DNA from: Mytilus edulis
Taxonomy: Eukaryota > Mollusca > Bivalvia > Mytilida > Mytilidae
Reading direction: 5' to 3'
Assembly (NCBI RefSeq): GCF_963676685.1
Contig: NC_092346.1
Location: 29,773,133 to 29,837,132, forward strand
Length of the DNA: 64,000 nucleotides
Part shown: positions 37,001 to 51,300 of the stretch, piece after piece
Position numbering within the stretch: the stretch's first letter is position 1
Layout: each line of letters starts with the position of its first letter
Made by a program: the position numbers and the translations under genes
The notes under the pieces: generated by a model
The model's database searches: none
What the model was told of the DNA's origin: nothing
Seen by the model: only the letters and a program-made list of their open reading frames with translations

Positions 37001-39324
37001 ATTGAAAATATTTGCTATTGCACAATACTGTGCAATTGAAGATTTTTTGCTATTGCACAATACTGTGCAATTGAACATTTTTTGCTATTGCACAATACTG
37101 TGTAATTGAAGATTTCTTGCTATTGCTGAATACTGTGCAATTGAAAATTTCTTGCTATTGCACAATACTTAATATAATAATTTTGGATCCTGATTTGAAC
37201 CAACTTGAAAACTGGGCCCATAAGTACATGATTAAATTCAGAATATCAAAAAAGCCAAAGAATTCAATTTTTATTAAAATCAAACTTAGTTTAATTTTGG
37301 ACCCTTTGGTATTTAATGTAGACCAATTTGAAAACGGGCCTAAAAATTAAGAATCTACATACACAGTTAGATTTGGCATATCAAAGAACCCCAATTATTC
37401 AATTTTTGATGAAATCAAACAAAGTTTAATTTTGGACCCCGATTTGGACCAACTTGAAAACTGGGCCAATAATCAAAAATCTAAGTACATCTTTAGATTC
37501 AGCATATCAAAGAACCCTAAGGATTCAATTTTTGTTAAAATCAAACTAAGTTTAATTTTGGACCCTTTGGACCTTAATGTAGACCAATTGGAAAACGGGA
37601 CCAAAAATTAAGAATCTACATACACAGTTAGATCCGGCATATCAAAGAACCCCAACTATTCAATTTTTGATGAAATCAAACAAAGTTCAATTTGGGGACC
37701 CTTTGGGCCCCTTATTCCTAAAAACCTGTTGGGACCAAAACTCCCAAAATCAAACCCAACCTTCCTTTTATGGTCATAAACCTTGTGTTTAAATTTCAAA
37801 GATTTCTATTTACTTATACTAAAGTTATGGTGCGAAAACCAAGAATAATGCTTACTTGGGCCCCTTTTTGGCCCCTAATTCCTAAACTGTTCAGACCTCA
37901 ACTCCCAAAATCAATTCAAACCTTCCTTTTGTGGTCATAAACCTTGTGTTTAAATTTCATTGATTTCTATTTACTTATACTAAAGTTATTGTGCGAAAAC
38001 CAAGAATAATGCTTATTTGGGCCCTTTTTTGGCCCCTAATTCCTAAACTGTTTGAACTAAAACTCCCAAAATCAATCCCAACCTTCCTTTTGTGGTCATA
38101 AACCTTGTGTCAAAATTTCATAGATTTCTATTTACTTAAACTAAAGTTATAGTGCGAAAACCAAGAAAATGCTTATTTGGGCCCTTTTTGGCCCCTAATT
38201 CCTAAAATTTTGGGACCAAAACTCCCAAAATCAATCCCAACCTTCCTTTTGTGGTTATAAACCTTGTGTTAAAATTTCATAGATTTCTATTCACTTTTAC
38301 TAAAGTTAGAGTGTGAAAACTAAAAGTATTCGGACGACGACGCAAGATGACGCAGGACGACGACGCCAACGTGATAGCAATATACGACGAAAAATTTAAA
38401 TTTTTGCGGTCGTATAAAAATCTGAGACACAGTTTTGGAGGTCAAACTGTGCTGTGCAAGAATCTATAAAATATTTTGGGATGCTATGAATAACAAAGAA
38501 GCTAAATTCATTCAAGTATGGACATTACAATATGGCAACTACATAACAATTAATTATGTAATAATTAAAGAACCTTAGTGAGCGCGCTCACATACCCCAC
38601 GTCCCAACATTGTCATTGGAGAAATAAAATATGTGTAAGAAAAAAAAATTGTATAAGAAAAAAAAATTGAATCATAATTTCGTGTCAATATGCACATCTA
38701 CATAGTATGTCCTTATTATCTACAAACTTTCATGAAATTATGTTGTGTGGTTTCAGAGGAGTTGCGATGACAAACTGTTGCAGAAGTACATTGAAACAAA
38801 TAAGTTTCAAGGAGGAGTAACTCCAAGAAAAAAAATTGAATCGCAATTTCCCGTCGATATGCACAACTACATAGTATGTCCTTATTATCTGAAAAGGTTT
38901 CGTGAAATTCTGTTGTGTGGTTTGAGAGGAGTTGCGATGACAAACTGTTGCAGTAGTACATTAAAGTAAATAAGTTCAAAGGGGCGTAACTCCTAGAAAA
39001 AAAATTGAATCGCAATTTCCCGTCTATATGCACAACTACATAGTATGTCCTTATTATCTGAAAAGGTTTCGTGAAATTCTGTTGTGTGGTTTGAGAGGAG
39101 TTGCGATGACAAACTGTTGCAGTAGTACATTAAAGTAAATAAGTTCAAAGGGGCGTAACTCCTAGAAAAAAAATTGAATCGCAATTTCCTGTCGATTTGC
39201 ACAACTACATAGTATGTCCTTACTATCTGAAAAGGTTTCATGAAATTCTGTTGTGTGGTTTGAGAGGAGTTGCGATGACAAGAAACAGGACTGACGGACG
39301 GACTGACGGACGGACGGACTGACG

Positions 39325-39359
<35 letters not shown>

Positions 39360-42300
39360 CCATTGCGTGAGGTATAATTATGTCATAATGAAATTATCAC
39401 AATTTGAAAGATTAATCCATCTTCTTTCTTTTGGTACCTTTATAAAATTTGAAGAAAGATGAGTGGAATTACATGAGTTTAAAGATGTCTGATTGGGGAT
39501 GAAAAATCGTTGTATTGTGCTACCTTAAAGCTTTTAAATATTAATCGATTTTAATCATTTTTTGTTTCTGTTAGTTAATCTTAGGTTTAATAGAAAGAAT
39601 CCCTGTGTATTTTTCACAGCTGAATAAAGAGGTTAATTTTTCTATGATGAGTTTATTTATACTATTTCCAAATCATTGTAGGACTATTCCATGATTATGT
39701 TGTTAAATCATCAAATATCCCCAATAAGACTCATAAAAATCATGTTTGCAATGAATATGCTTGATTTTTCCAAGGAAGACATATGTTTCCTACCTCATCT
39801 TGATATAAATCATGAATCCATGTGGCATATCTACTGAACATCTGTAATGTGAGCCTCCAGAATTTCTGACACAGAGGCTGCAGGTATATATCCTCTTCCC
39901 AACATCTCCGCACACATTCCTCTAATGTTACGGTTGAATGTAGATGGAAATGTTTATTACCTGTATAATATAGACATGCTCATTGAAAAAAACAACAATA
40001 ACAAAGAAACTAAAATTATTAACAAGGAAGCACTTCTAACCCCTATCAATGATATAGATTTCCATTTGGAGAATTTTGGAATGTAATAAGAACTAATTCT
40101 ACCATGGGCCTTGACTGTTAAGATTTTTAAAGTAACGATTGTTGAAGCTGTTAGGTGGCATACAGAATTGTGCTTTCATTTCTTTTTGGTCCTTCGGTAG
40201 ATAATTGACTCATGGCAATCAAATTACATTTCCTCCTCATATACCATTAAGAAAATTGAATTTTTAAAATTTACTTTTTATATCACTCCAATTGTCACTG
40301 ATTTATTGATATATGTACTAACCTGTCACTGTATTTAAACCAGTACACAGAGCTGTTTCTAACTGTCCTGCTATATCTTGAAACCTGAAAAAATTATATA
40401 AAAAAAAATTCAAAATATTAGTCTGCTAGCAATCTGCATAGAGTAACATTATTTAAATAAACAACAGAATGCAAAGTAAAATGATTGTACATTGTGCAAA
40501 CAAAGCATATTTTTTTTTCTAAAATTAAATCCCTTGCAGCCTTTCATTTGATTCTGTCATTTGTTGTTTTTCAGTATAATTCATATGAATTTAGATTTTT
40601 GTAGGGCATGTGCTGCTCTGCTCAGTCTTCAGTTTTCAATGTATTGTTTGGTGGACATATCAGATGGAGAGTCTTCTCATACCACATCATCTTATATCTT
40701 TTATCATTAACGGTAGTTAGTTTTCAGCCATTTGCCACACGGTGTTGTCACTTTCTCTGAACTTCAGAGTTTTGAATTTTCCTTTGATATCTTCCACTGA
40801 TTCTTACACCTTCATTTTGGATAAAACAAATAATGAATTACCTAATCTGGAAATATACTGGTAGACTCCATTTATTCATAAATGTATGGTAACTTGGATG
40901 TTCTCTTAATCTTTTAACACTGGCTTTAGATCCAGAAAGTTTCTCAAATTTACACAGAAAATCCATACTGGTATTGTATTTCTGCAAATAAATTGTATTA
41001 ATTACTAATCATATCCTATTTTTTTAAATTTCAAAAGTTGGTACTCGTTTACTGAATTAGCAAATTAATTGTTTCCCTCTTCACATGTACTGGTATCTCT
41101 TTAATGGAAAATCCAAATTTAGAATCATTTTTTAGCAACACCGTACAATATCAAATAAATGTTCAAGAAAAAAAATACTTTAGATAAGTAAACCTTAGAG
41201 ATGGTCAGATTGCAATAATAATTATTTGTAATCTGATTGGCCCTAAGTATAGCAGCAATAACATTAGTATTTCCTAGGCTTTTGGGAATATATATTTGCA
41301 TGCTTGCAAGAAAGACTTGAGATCAACATGCTGATTTTTTTGTGACTACATGTACTAAGAATGTTAATATTAAATCAATAAAAGTATAAAATCCCAATTA
41401 TAAATGTTATATGCTAGACAGGAAACTGGGAGGTATGAAAATTTGCCGCCGGAAAAGAGATGTTGTTTTAATTGTTTTTATACTGTCGAATATGAATAGC
41501 ATGTTATTTTTCATTGTCCTGTTTATAATGATCTTAGACAAGTTCTTTTTACTGAGTCTCTTAAAATTGATGAACACTTTAAAATAGTTTTACAGATAGT
41601 CAGAAAATGGTATTTTTATTTTCGAATCAAGATATTATAAGGCTATGTGCCAAAACCTGTAATTTTATTCTTAAAAGACGCTGAGAAGTTTTGTATTGTA
41701 AATAATAATTGAATGCTTTTGATGTATAATTTTACCATTCAGATTTAATATTTATTATGTACATATACACATTGTTTAAGTTGATTATCGTCTCTCATAA
41801 ATCTGTACAGATTGGCTTATGTATACAAAATGTATCTTTTTTAAATGTATTGTGTAATTTTATACATAAGGTGAAACGTAAATAAAATATTGAATTGAAT
41901 TGAATTGTTAAGGATGTACTTAGGTGAGGTTTTGGAATTTGTGTCAAATGTTTGGACTCCTTGGTGTTTTTCCATACAAAACAATGTAAAATATTTTGCC
42001 CCACAACACCCATTTATTTTTTCGTATATGACTAAATACCTCAGGACAGGTCATTTACCAAATTTTTAGAAGATTCTTAATTTTCTTTCTTTTGTTTTGA
42101 GACCCAATAATACCAATGCAAATATAAGGTAAAAGTCAGAGTCAGTCTTTTCCCGCCATATTTTAAATCTCAATTATCTCGAAAAGGAGGTCCATGACCT
42201 ATCAATATTTTTAGCTTATTTTTATCCTTAATTGATGCTCTACCAGCTTATAGTATAAATTTTAACTTCTTAATTTATTAATTTTCACCTAACCTCACCT

Positions 42301-45300
42301 AAGTACATCCTTAAGAATTTTTTATTTTAGTACAAGGAAATGCTGATTTTTTGTGACTACATGTACTAAGAATGTTAATATTAAATCAATAAAAGTATAA
42401 AATCCCAATTATAAATGTTAAGAATTTTATTTCAGTACAAGGAAAGCCAGAAATCAAATATTTTACTCTACATTCACCTACCGTATATTGCTAAGAGTAA
42501 ACTTTGGACATGATGTTGTCCTACAAGTAGTTGATTGTTGTTTTTCATTGTTTCTAATTTTCTTTTTTGAGTCAGATGTAGGTTATTAGTGTGGTCTGAT
42601 ATTTAGGTTGTTGGTGAGGTCTGATATTTTTGGTAATTCCTTTTATCTTTTCATGTTTCATTCAATGTGTTAACAGCTAAAAGAGTTTCTAATAAACTTG
42701 TATTTACCTGATGAAAAGCTGCTGGATTTCCAGGTGCAAATATTGATGAAGTTCCTGCTTCTATATCACTGACGACCTCAGGCCAGACAGCATTTACTAA
42801 AAAGTCATAACCTCTTACTGTATCAGATGAACTACAATAGAAGTATGTACATCATTATAACAAATGCTATGATTTTATCGCCAGCACTCGTCATATTCAC
42901 ATAAACAAAACAATTTTCAAAATGTAGAAAATATTTCTGATCAATTTCGTTGCTTAAATCTACACCCAAATCTATAAAAACAGGAACTTTCATTTTGGTA
43001 TAGGCTGGCACACATTGTTACGGATTACTCGCATACATTGTTACAGATTACTCTTTAAAATATGGTACAAATTGGTTTTGATGACATTTTTCCCTGGGTT
43101 GTCTAATCTACCCCACAACTCCTTTAAATGGTATATTAAGTTATTTACAAAGTAGTTAAGATTCATTTCTTATTTGTGGCATACAATGTACTAAATTTTC
43201 TTTTTACCAAAATAAATGAATCCACATCCTTTGTACCTAAATTATTGTTCATTTTTGTTTAAATTACTACCAGTATGTTCCTTAGGTTAACAGTGACTAT
43301 TTACATTGAAATAAAACACTGTACTGTAGAGTACCTCTAAAATCAACAACTTATAAATAAAAAATTCATATACTTTATTTATAAAGTCTATGGTATAATG
43401 CATTCATAATGTTTATCATGCTTAATGATAATAATAAAAGAAAGAGGTAACAATCTGTACAGCAATTTAGGTTACTTCTGCTAAACTGCTAATGTAACTC
43501 CTCCCAAAATTTTTATGCATGAACTTTGGGAGCACAAAACTAGTTTATAATTTTTAAACATATCACATGATTTCATACCATGATTAAAATATGACTGGAT
43601 TTTCTATACTGGTGCCATATATAAAACAATAATATTAAAAAGAATCAGAAACAGACGTTATCACACCAAAAACTATTCATGTGTTTGCATACTTTCTTGC
43701 ATAGTACTGTAAATTATTGTGATGCTTTTATTATTGCGAAAAATGCAACAGGGTTATAATCGCAATAATTTAATCTCGCATTTTGTAATTTTATATATGA
43801 ATTAAACAGGATTTTTCTCAATATTGCAAAAATTGAAATTGCATTTTAGTCTTAAATGACAAAATCACAATAATAAATGCAAGCAATAATTTCTGAATTT
43901 ACAGTAATTCAATTATCACCATTTTTAATTTTAAAGAAGGCTTAAAATAATAACATTATTATTTTAGCCAAACTTTGATAAATTTTAGGTAAAATCAACT
44001 GAATCAAATTGCATTTTTCCAATCCATTATAATTTTTTTTAAATTCAAGAAAATTACTGAACACTTGTATAATTTTTGCTGTGATTTCTAAATAGTATCA
44101 TCACCATAAACATAAATAAATCCCTCATTGGAAATGGAAAGAGTCCACTTTGTTTACATATATAGGATTTACATTCTTTATGAATATCTAGAAAAGGTTG
44201 ATAGCAAAGCAGTAACCATAAATTTGATAAATTTTCTGCGATCTTAAATTTAGACAATTTCTAATGTTATTGGAACTTCAAAGAATAAAATTTAAAAAAA
44301 CTCAATGTTAATGAAATGAACAGCATATTTTAAATTTTCAAAATAGTAACCAAAATGTTCCATGTAAATGAAGAAAATAGCATTTCTTAAATTTTCAAAA
44401 CACCAACCAAAATGTTCATAGTTCTATCTAAAATACAATAAATGCTGTGTTCACTTAATGCAGATCATAAGAAATAACTAAATAACTAAAATATTTGTAT
44501 TACGAATTAAACAGATGCATTAAAAAAAGCAAGTGTCAAATAAAATGCACTTAATCTGAAGAAAAAAACAACATATAACAGTTCAAAGTTTTGATATTAG
44601 AAATCTGATATGCTGAAAGAGAAGTGTAATAAAAATTTGCTGATTCGTCAATAAACTTCAATGATAATTAGTTACTACTAATCTATAGGGTGTTTTCCCA
44701 CAATGCATATATACCTGTCATCTCTGTTTTCCAGTAAATTAAACAAATAAAATATTACATAAAAGCATTTTATAAGTGAAATCATAATTAAAATAGTAAC
44801 TCAACTCTAAATAATTCTGAATCTATTTCATCAAATTAAAATGAATCCTAAACTTTTATCATTTTCTGTTCTTCTTTTTTTAAATGTTACTTTGCTTCTC
44901 CATATGATTTCTGAAAGCATTTCTGTCAACAGCAGTCGGTCAAAAAGGTAAAATGCAATATTTCTAGCCATGCAAAAAGCTGTATGATTATCCTTGACAA
45001 GTGACAAATTTAAGAATATCATAGAAAACATAAAACATGTAATAAGTGTTACAATCGCCTCTTACTTATTTTTTATTACAAGTTGAAACAATGATTTCCA
45101 AAAATGATGATTACAGAAACTGATGATGAAAATATTACCCAGTTGTGACATCTCTAAGAATTTTACAATGCAGCGGCACAAACTCTAGGATTTTTGCATA
45201 CATTCCTTGAAGGTTGTTAGCTTTCAAGAACTGTTCTGTGATTACCTATAAAATAAAACCATAATTGCTAAAGGTGATAATAAATGTGAGTAGTTATGGA

Positions 45301-48300
45301 TTGGTAATCAATCAAAGGATCATCAACATCACATATCATAGTGGTAACTTCATTACAGAATTTTATGCCACTTTTTCATTAAGTAAACACCCTTTTTTAA
45401 TTGGTGGTTACAAATATCAACTACAATCTGAAGCAATTAGCCCTTTATAATTTCAAATGTTTTTCAAATTTTTCTTCTTTTTACCCCAATTTTCCTTTTT
45501 CAGTTATATTCAAAGCCATGACTAACTACAGTTGATCATCTAATAGTCATTTAAGGGTAATCACTCTAAAAGGAATAAATTGATAGTTTTTAAATAAAAA
45601 GAAATATGGGTAGATAATGGCATTCTGAAATGTTTCCTCTGTCCATAATATATTTTAATATATAAACTATAAACATATGCTGACCCTATATTTTCTATAT
45701 CTATCATCAGCTGCCATGTTTGTTGATGGACCAAATTCTATAACAAACAAAATGACTTGAGGAACATGCAGGTAACGTTTGGAAAGATTCGTCCTGGGGG
45801 TTTCAGACAAGAAGAATTTTGATAAAGCTAACTTAGGACTAGGATAATCATGTATTAAGACTAACATACATAAAGTTTAAGCAAAAGCTTCCATTGGCCT
45901 TTTAGTCCATAAAACATTTACTAAAATTTTTAAAAAGTTCAAGTGACAATTTTATTATGTGATTTATCTGGGTACGTTTTGTTTTGTGGGTTGCTATCAC
46001 ATTGACATATATAGCTCATATATTTTTCATTCATCTGTAAATCAAGAAAAATCTATCAATATATTTTTTTTCAAACGAAATCTGTGTTCAAGGAAAAAAA
46101 ATATCAATAGTTTAGTTTCAAAATAAGTTCCTTAATTATTTCAACAACTTATCTATGGAAAGTAAATTAATATCAACTGTTTATATTCCTGTAATTAATA
46201 TTATATGTCATTATCCATATCCATTTCATTTCCTTGATGGCTTGATTTCATCAATTCATGAGATTCCATGATTACTAACACTATAAAAATGTGACATCAT
46301 TGAAACGTTTAGGGTGTCCTACATCGCCATAGAAATCAAGATGAGTTACTTCAGCATTGTATTGACATTATTGTTTTTAGCAGAAACTGTTATGGGATCA
46401 TGTGACGGTAAATAAAATTATTCTATTTTTATATTAGTTGATAACAAAAATGCAAAAACAAATGGCTGTTAATAGCCACTGATTGTATGAATAAACAATA
46501 AATGTACAATAAATGTACATTGTCATAAATTATCAAAATTGTGCAAGCTTCAGAAATGGTACGAAAAGCCAAGCTCAGCGTGACTTTCTCCTGTTACATA
46601 TTGAGGACAAAAAAATGTTATATTCCCAACAACATACATATATTGTTTTTATCTGTAATTTATAATATGTGTCAATGTTAATTCAACTGCACACCAAAGT
46701 TTCACTGCTTAATCATCAGCGATTTTAATTAAAATGATCTAATAACAAACTGCAACAAATTGTTGTAATGCAATGGAAATCAGAACACCATCCTTCTGGA
46801 CTTAACTTAGTCAAGGTGAGACAATAAACTTGATTTTGGTGAAATTTCTCTTATTCTGTGGATTGTAAACTTAGGCGAATGCATACAATGAGATCCCATT
46901 AACTGTTTTATTACAATTTTTAACTCTTCTTCCTGAATATTTTTCTCCATATTGTATATCTGATATTTTTTTTTATTTTTTCCACTAGAGGTTGACTTTA
47001 AAATAACAGATTGTCTCCATTAAAAATAACATTATTATTTTTAGAAATGTTAACAATGTGAAAATCTCAAGATGCCATAAATAATCATCAATTTCATTTA
47101 TTTAAATGTTTATTCTAGATAAAACCTGTAACTGTTTGAGTAGAAATGAAATTCCAGCCTTTTCAGCATTGCTGACTAGGCCAAAAAACCCTGGAACACG
47201 TGGCAGCGTAAAGTTTGACAAAGTTGTCACCAATATACTCAATGGCTACAACCCAACCACTGGAACTTTTACTGCACCTGTTGCTGGAGTCTATCAGTTT
47301 TCTTATACAGTCTTGAGTTCCAGTACAAAATATCTGATAGTCTACCTTGCTCTTAACAATACCAGACAACAAAGTCTAACAGCGCATGGGATATATCATG
47401 ATACAGGGACTACCAGTATCATATTAAATCTGAAGAAAGGCGACCAAGTTGCGATCAAGTCATATGGCAATTATATTGTTCACAGTGATGCTAACATGTA
47501 CAGCTCATTTTCTGGCTATCGCATAGCATAATAAAAGAAATTATACTGTTAGTAAGAAGTTTATTTTCTTTCAATCAAAAATAAACATTTTTGTCTGTCA
47601 TTTTTGGTTTTTTCCTAAATTGTTTTGAGTTAAATTAGGCTGATAGTTTTCCCAATTGGATTGTTTCCTATTTTTCATGTCAGGGCCTTTTATAGCCGAC
47701 TATACAGTATGGGTTGTTCTGATTGTTGAAGGCTGAACGGTTGCTTAGAATTGCTTACATTCACTTCATTTGAACTTTAGTGGATAGGTGTCTCTTTGGT
47801 AATCATACCACATATCCTTATTTTTATATTGAATCAGTTTTAATCAATGTATTACCTTTTCCATATATGGTCGTACAACATTGATTCTGAACAAATTTTC
47901 AGCGTCTTTAATCTTATCTATCAGGGCATATGTCCTGAGACATTGCTGCAAGATTTCTACATTTCCATTTTCTAGACCCTCAACAAAATGTCCTTCTAAA
48001 CTGTATTGCAGTGTTGTTGTGATTGTTGTTATTCTCTGAAATAGAAATTAAAACAACATTGCCATTTGTATAAAAGGGAGACGATTTAAAAGTTATATAC
48101 AGGGTAAATAATCAACTCTGGACATACTTTGTGATGTTCTACTATTGTTTCAGAAAAGGGAGAAAGTTTGGTACCATTAAAACGTTTAATCCCACTGCAA
48201 ATGTTTGCACCTGTCCTAGGTCAGGAATCTGATGTACAGTAGTTGTTGTCTGTTTATGTAGTTCATACGTTTTTATCGTTTCTTGTTTTAATATAGATTA

Positions 48301-51300
48301 GACAATTGGTTTTCCAGTTTGAATGGTTTTACACTACTGTGGATTCATTTTTATTCGTGGTATACCAATTTTCGTGGGTTTCGTGGGTCACAGCGAACCA
48401 CGAATTTAAGAATTCAACGAAGAATAATCCAGAGAAATGTGTATGGAGTCGGTTGTTTATTTCCGAATATGTTATGCAGTTCTAGTATAGTGTTGACCAG
48501 CGATAAACATTGTAACATAACACATGTTCTTTATTGAGAGAAGATACAAGTATTTTGATTAAATCTATAATAAATATATCGAATATCAGTGATAATTTAC
48601 TTTTTAAAATTGATTAAAACTGTTCATGGAAAATAACTGCAAGTTGTTAATTACCGTGTCATAGTTTGGTTTACCAGTGATTAAAAATCAATAGGATTAA
48701 GTACGGGGATATTGCCCGTAGGTAATATTGTTTATGACAGGAACATTTATTTTCACACCTTATACTTATATCACTGTTTATTATATCGTGATTAGGGAAA
48801 TGAGCTTTCAATCATAAAGTTTTGAATGCCTTATAGAATTCAGACAAGAATTTATAAATTGTAAAACAACAAATAATTAGTTGTCTCTGTCCATTATTGT
48901 GATTGAAGTTATCAATGAACACTTTAACCTAGAATGACCAAGCGAGGATTTTGACAATTCACAACTTTTTCAATGAATTCCTTCTTTTTTGTTTTGTTTT
49001 ATTATTGATCAAACCAAGGAGGTTATATGATCTCCTAAATCAAAAAGAAATCCAAGAATTACGTATCTATTTTTTGTGTGTTGTAATCAGCGATCCAGGA
49101 ATTTACGTATACAACGAAACGTCTTTTTTTCTCTATCCACGAAAATTGATACCCACGAAAATAAATGAATCCACAGTAGTTAATTTTGGGGCCCTTTATA
49201 GCTTGCTGTTCAGTGTCAGCCAAAGCTCTGTGTTGAAGACTGTACCTTGACCTATAAGGGTTTACTTTTATAAATTGTTACTTGGATGGAAAGTTGTCTC
49301 ATTGGCACTAATACCACATCTTCCTATACCTATATATGATATAATTCAACAGCTACTACTATTAAAACTGTAGGTATGAACTATCTAATCAACATGATTA
49401 TATTCAAGGATCAGATATTTACCTAATATCTTCTTCCTCCATTGATTTCAATAAACATGGATAACAAGTTCAATTTCATAGAGATTGTAATGCAATCAAT
49501 TGCTTTAATTACAGATAAATACAAATTTCTAAAGAATTTATGTATAGACTGTATCTACAAATACTTGTGTCAAAATTACAACACAAAAAATTGGGACTGG
49601 AGCCAGAAGTTGTCTGGGTAACAAGGGAGATAACCATATTAATAATCCAAGTGGCTGATCTTGTATGCATGAACACTTCAAGTTTTCTTAGTATTGTATG
49701 TTTTAAATAAAACGAACTGAACCATCAGTGGCTACATATCATTATCTTTCATATTAGCAAACAATAAACAGCTTTAAAATGCTGAATTACTTTAGAAATT
49801 TCTTCTCACTAAAGACAATAAAATTCATGACCAAAGGTAATTACCGGTAAAGAAAACTTTTGTGAAACAGTATAAAATATACACTGCATTTTGGCACTAT
49901 ATAAAAATGATACAGTTCTTCAGATGGTTAGTTTGAAACATGAGAAAGATAGTGTTAAAAGTTGATAACTTAAGTCTTAATATTTTCTTATTATTTCAAG
50001 GAAAGATAACTTACTGGTCTAATTTTGTCTACTAATGCATGTCCCTTGCTTTTTGTAACATTAAACTGTAGCTTGTTGAATTCATTGGCTACTCTTTCAA
50101 TCAACTGCCCAGTCAGTGTTCTGCAAAGAAGTTGAATCATTTATAAAACTTAAAATCAAGATTACAAAAACCAAAAAAATTATTACAAGCCAAATTCTTC
50201 TAAAGTTTCCTTTTTGAATAGATACAGATTGATTGACCTCTGTTTGCTAAGGGGTAATTAGGTTATGCTATACAATTGAGTAAGTAAGTAAGTTAACAGA
50301 GATGAAAATAGGAAATTAGGACTGCAACTGGAAGACAAGAGGTCATTAACAGAACTTTCAAAAAGTAATTGCAAGCATGGCAGTCTTTCAACATGGGATA
50401 CACAATTTTTGCAATGACTCCTTCCTTTCAGGAGTTTCTTTACTTTGAATGTGCAGCTTTTTGATTGTAAAATGATTTTTTTAATACTGACCCAGTAGTG
50501 GACTCATTGTCTGAGATACCCAGTAGCTTCTCAATTTTCTCCACTGAGCTTATGATATTCATCAGCCTCTGTAAGCATGCCTGAAGCAGAAAAATATGTA
50601 GGCACATGTCATTCAAACCTATGTGATAAAATTATTTTTAGACAACATTTTGCATACTTTCATTTTACACTGAAAAAGTCTAATACTTGTACAAAGTTTA
50701 TGAAATTAAATAATCAATTCTTACAAACCTTTCAGAATGAAAAGATGGAATTATTTATTTTACTTTGTTTTCATGACTTATTTCTAAGATCTAATAGTAA
50801 GGAAAATTAAAACCAACAATTAGTGAGAAACTGCTTCTTAATAAAAGGTATCAGTATTTAACCTTAGACAACTTCACAAGATGTTTTTCTTCATTTTTTT
50901 AAAACCCTAATATGTGAAAAACATTTGCTATGGCACAAAGATAAAGATATACCAGTAGTTTAAAACATATACAATGGATGACAACTTTTTACACAATGGC
51001 CCCAAATTTTGTGTAACTTTTAAATTTATATACCTTTTTCTCCCTGATTTGCTCCCTTTGTTTAAGTTTTTCTTCAACAGCATGTACAGCTTCTTCCATT
51101 GCAACTTTCACAGTCTATATGAAAAGATATACAATAATTATATACCAATGTTAATTACAAACTAAAAAAATGCATATATATATAAATTCTGTTCCTGTTA
51201 TTGAAAAGGGTTCAACACTTCAATAATTGTGTCAGCAGTGCTTCAAATTTTATTTCATACTTCAATGTTTAACATGTTTAAGTAAGTTATATAGTTAACA

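Larger units (their letters stand above)
35945..39522. mobile_element. Fold-back element with ~300-bp arms, filled by two other elements
   Basis: The left arm 35945-36245 is the reverse complement, at an estimated 80-85% identity by eye, of 39522-39376 continued by 38570-38416. Shared blocks include TAGCACAATACAA, CCCCAATCAGACA, GGTACCAAAAG and GCATCCCAAAATATTTTA. A Helentron-like repeat (36353-38415) lies between the arms, and a pearl-like element (about 38571-39375) splits the right arm. All of it is in COG2 intron 12. Confidence 0.75.

Noticed and set aside
36935-37170. CRISPR-like array
   Set aside because: The spacers are as repetitive as the repeats, the genome is eukaryotic, and the array is a satellite part of a mobile element.
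38716-39344. Overlapping minus-strand frames with repeated peptide HIDGKLRFNFF-like
   Set aside because: They are translations of the 169-bp noncoding satellite units.
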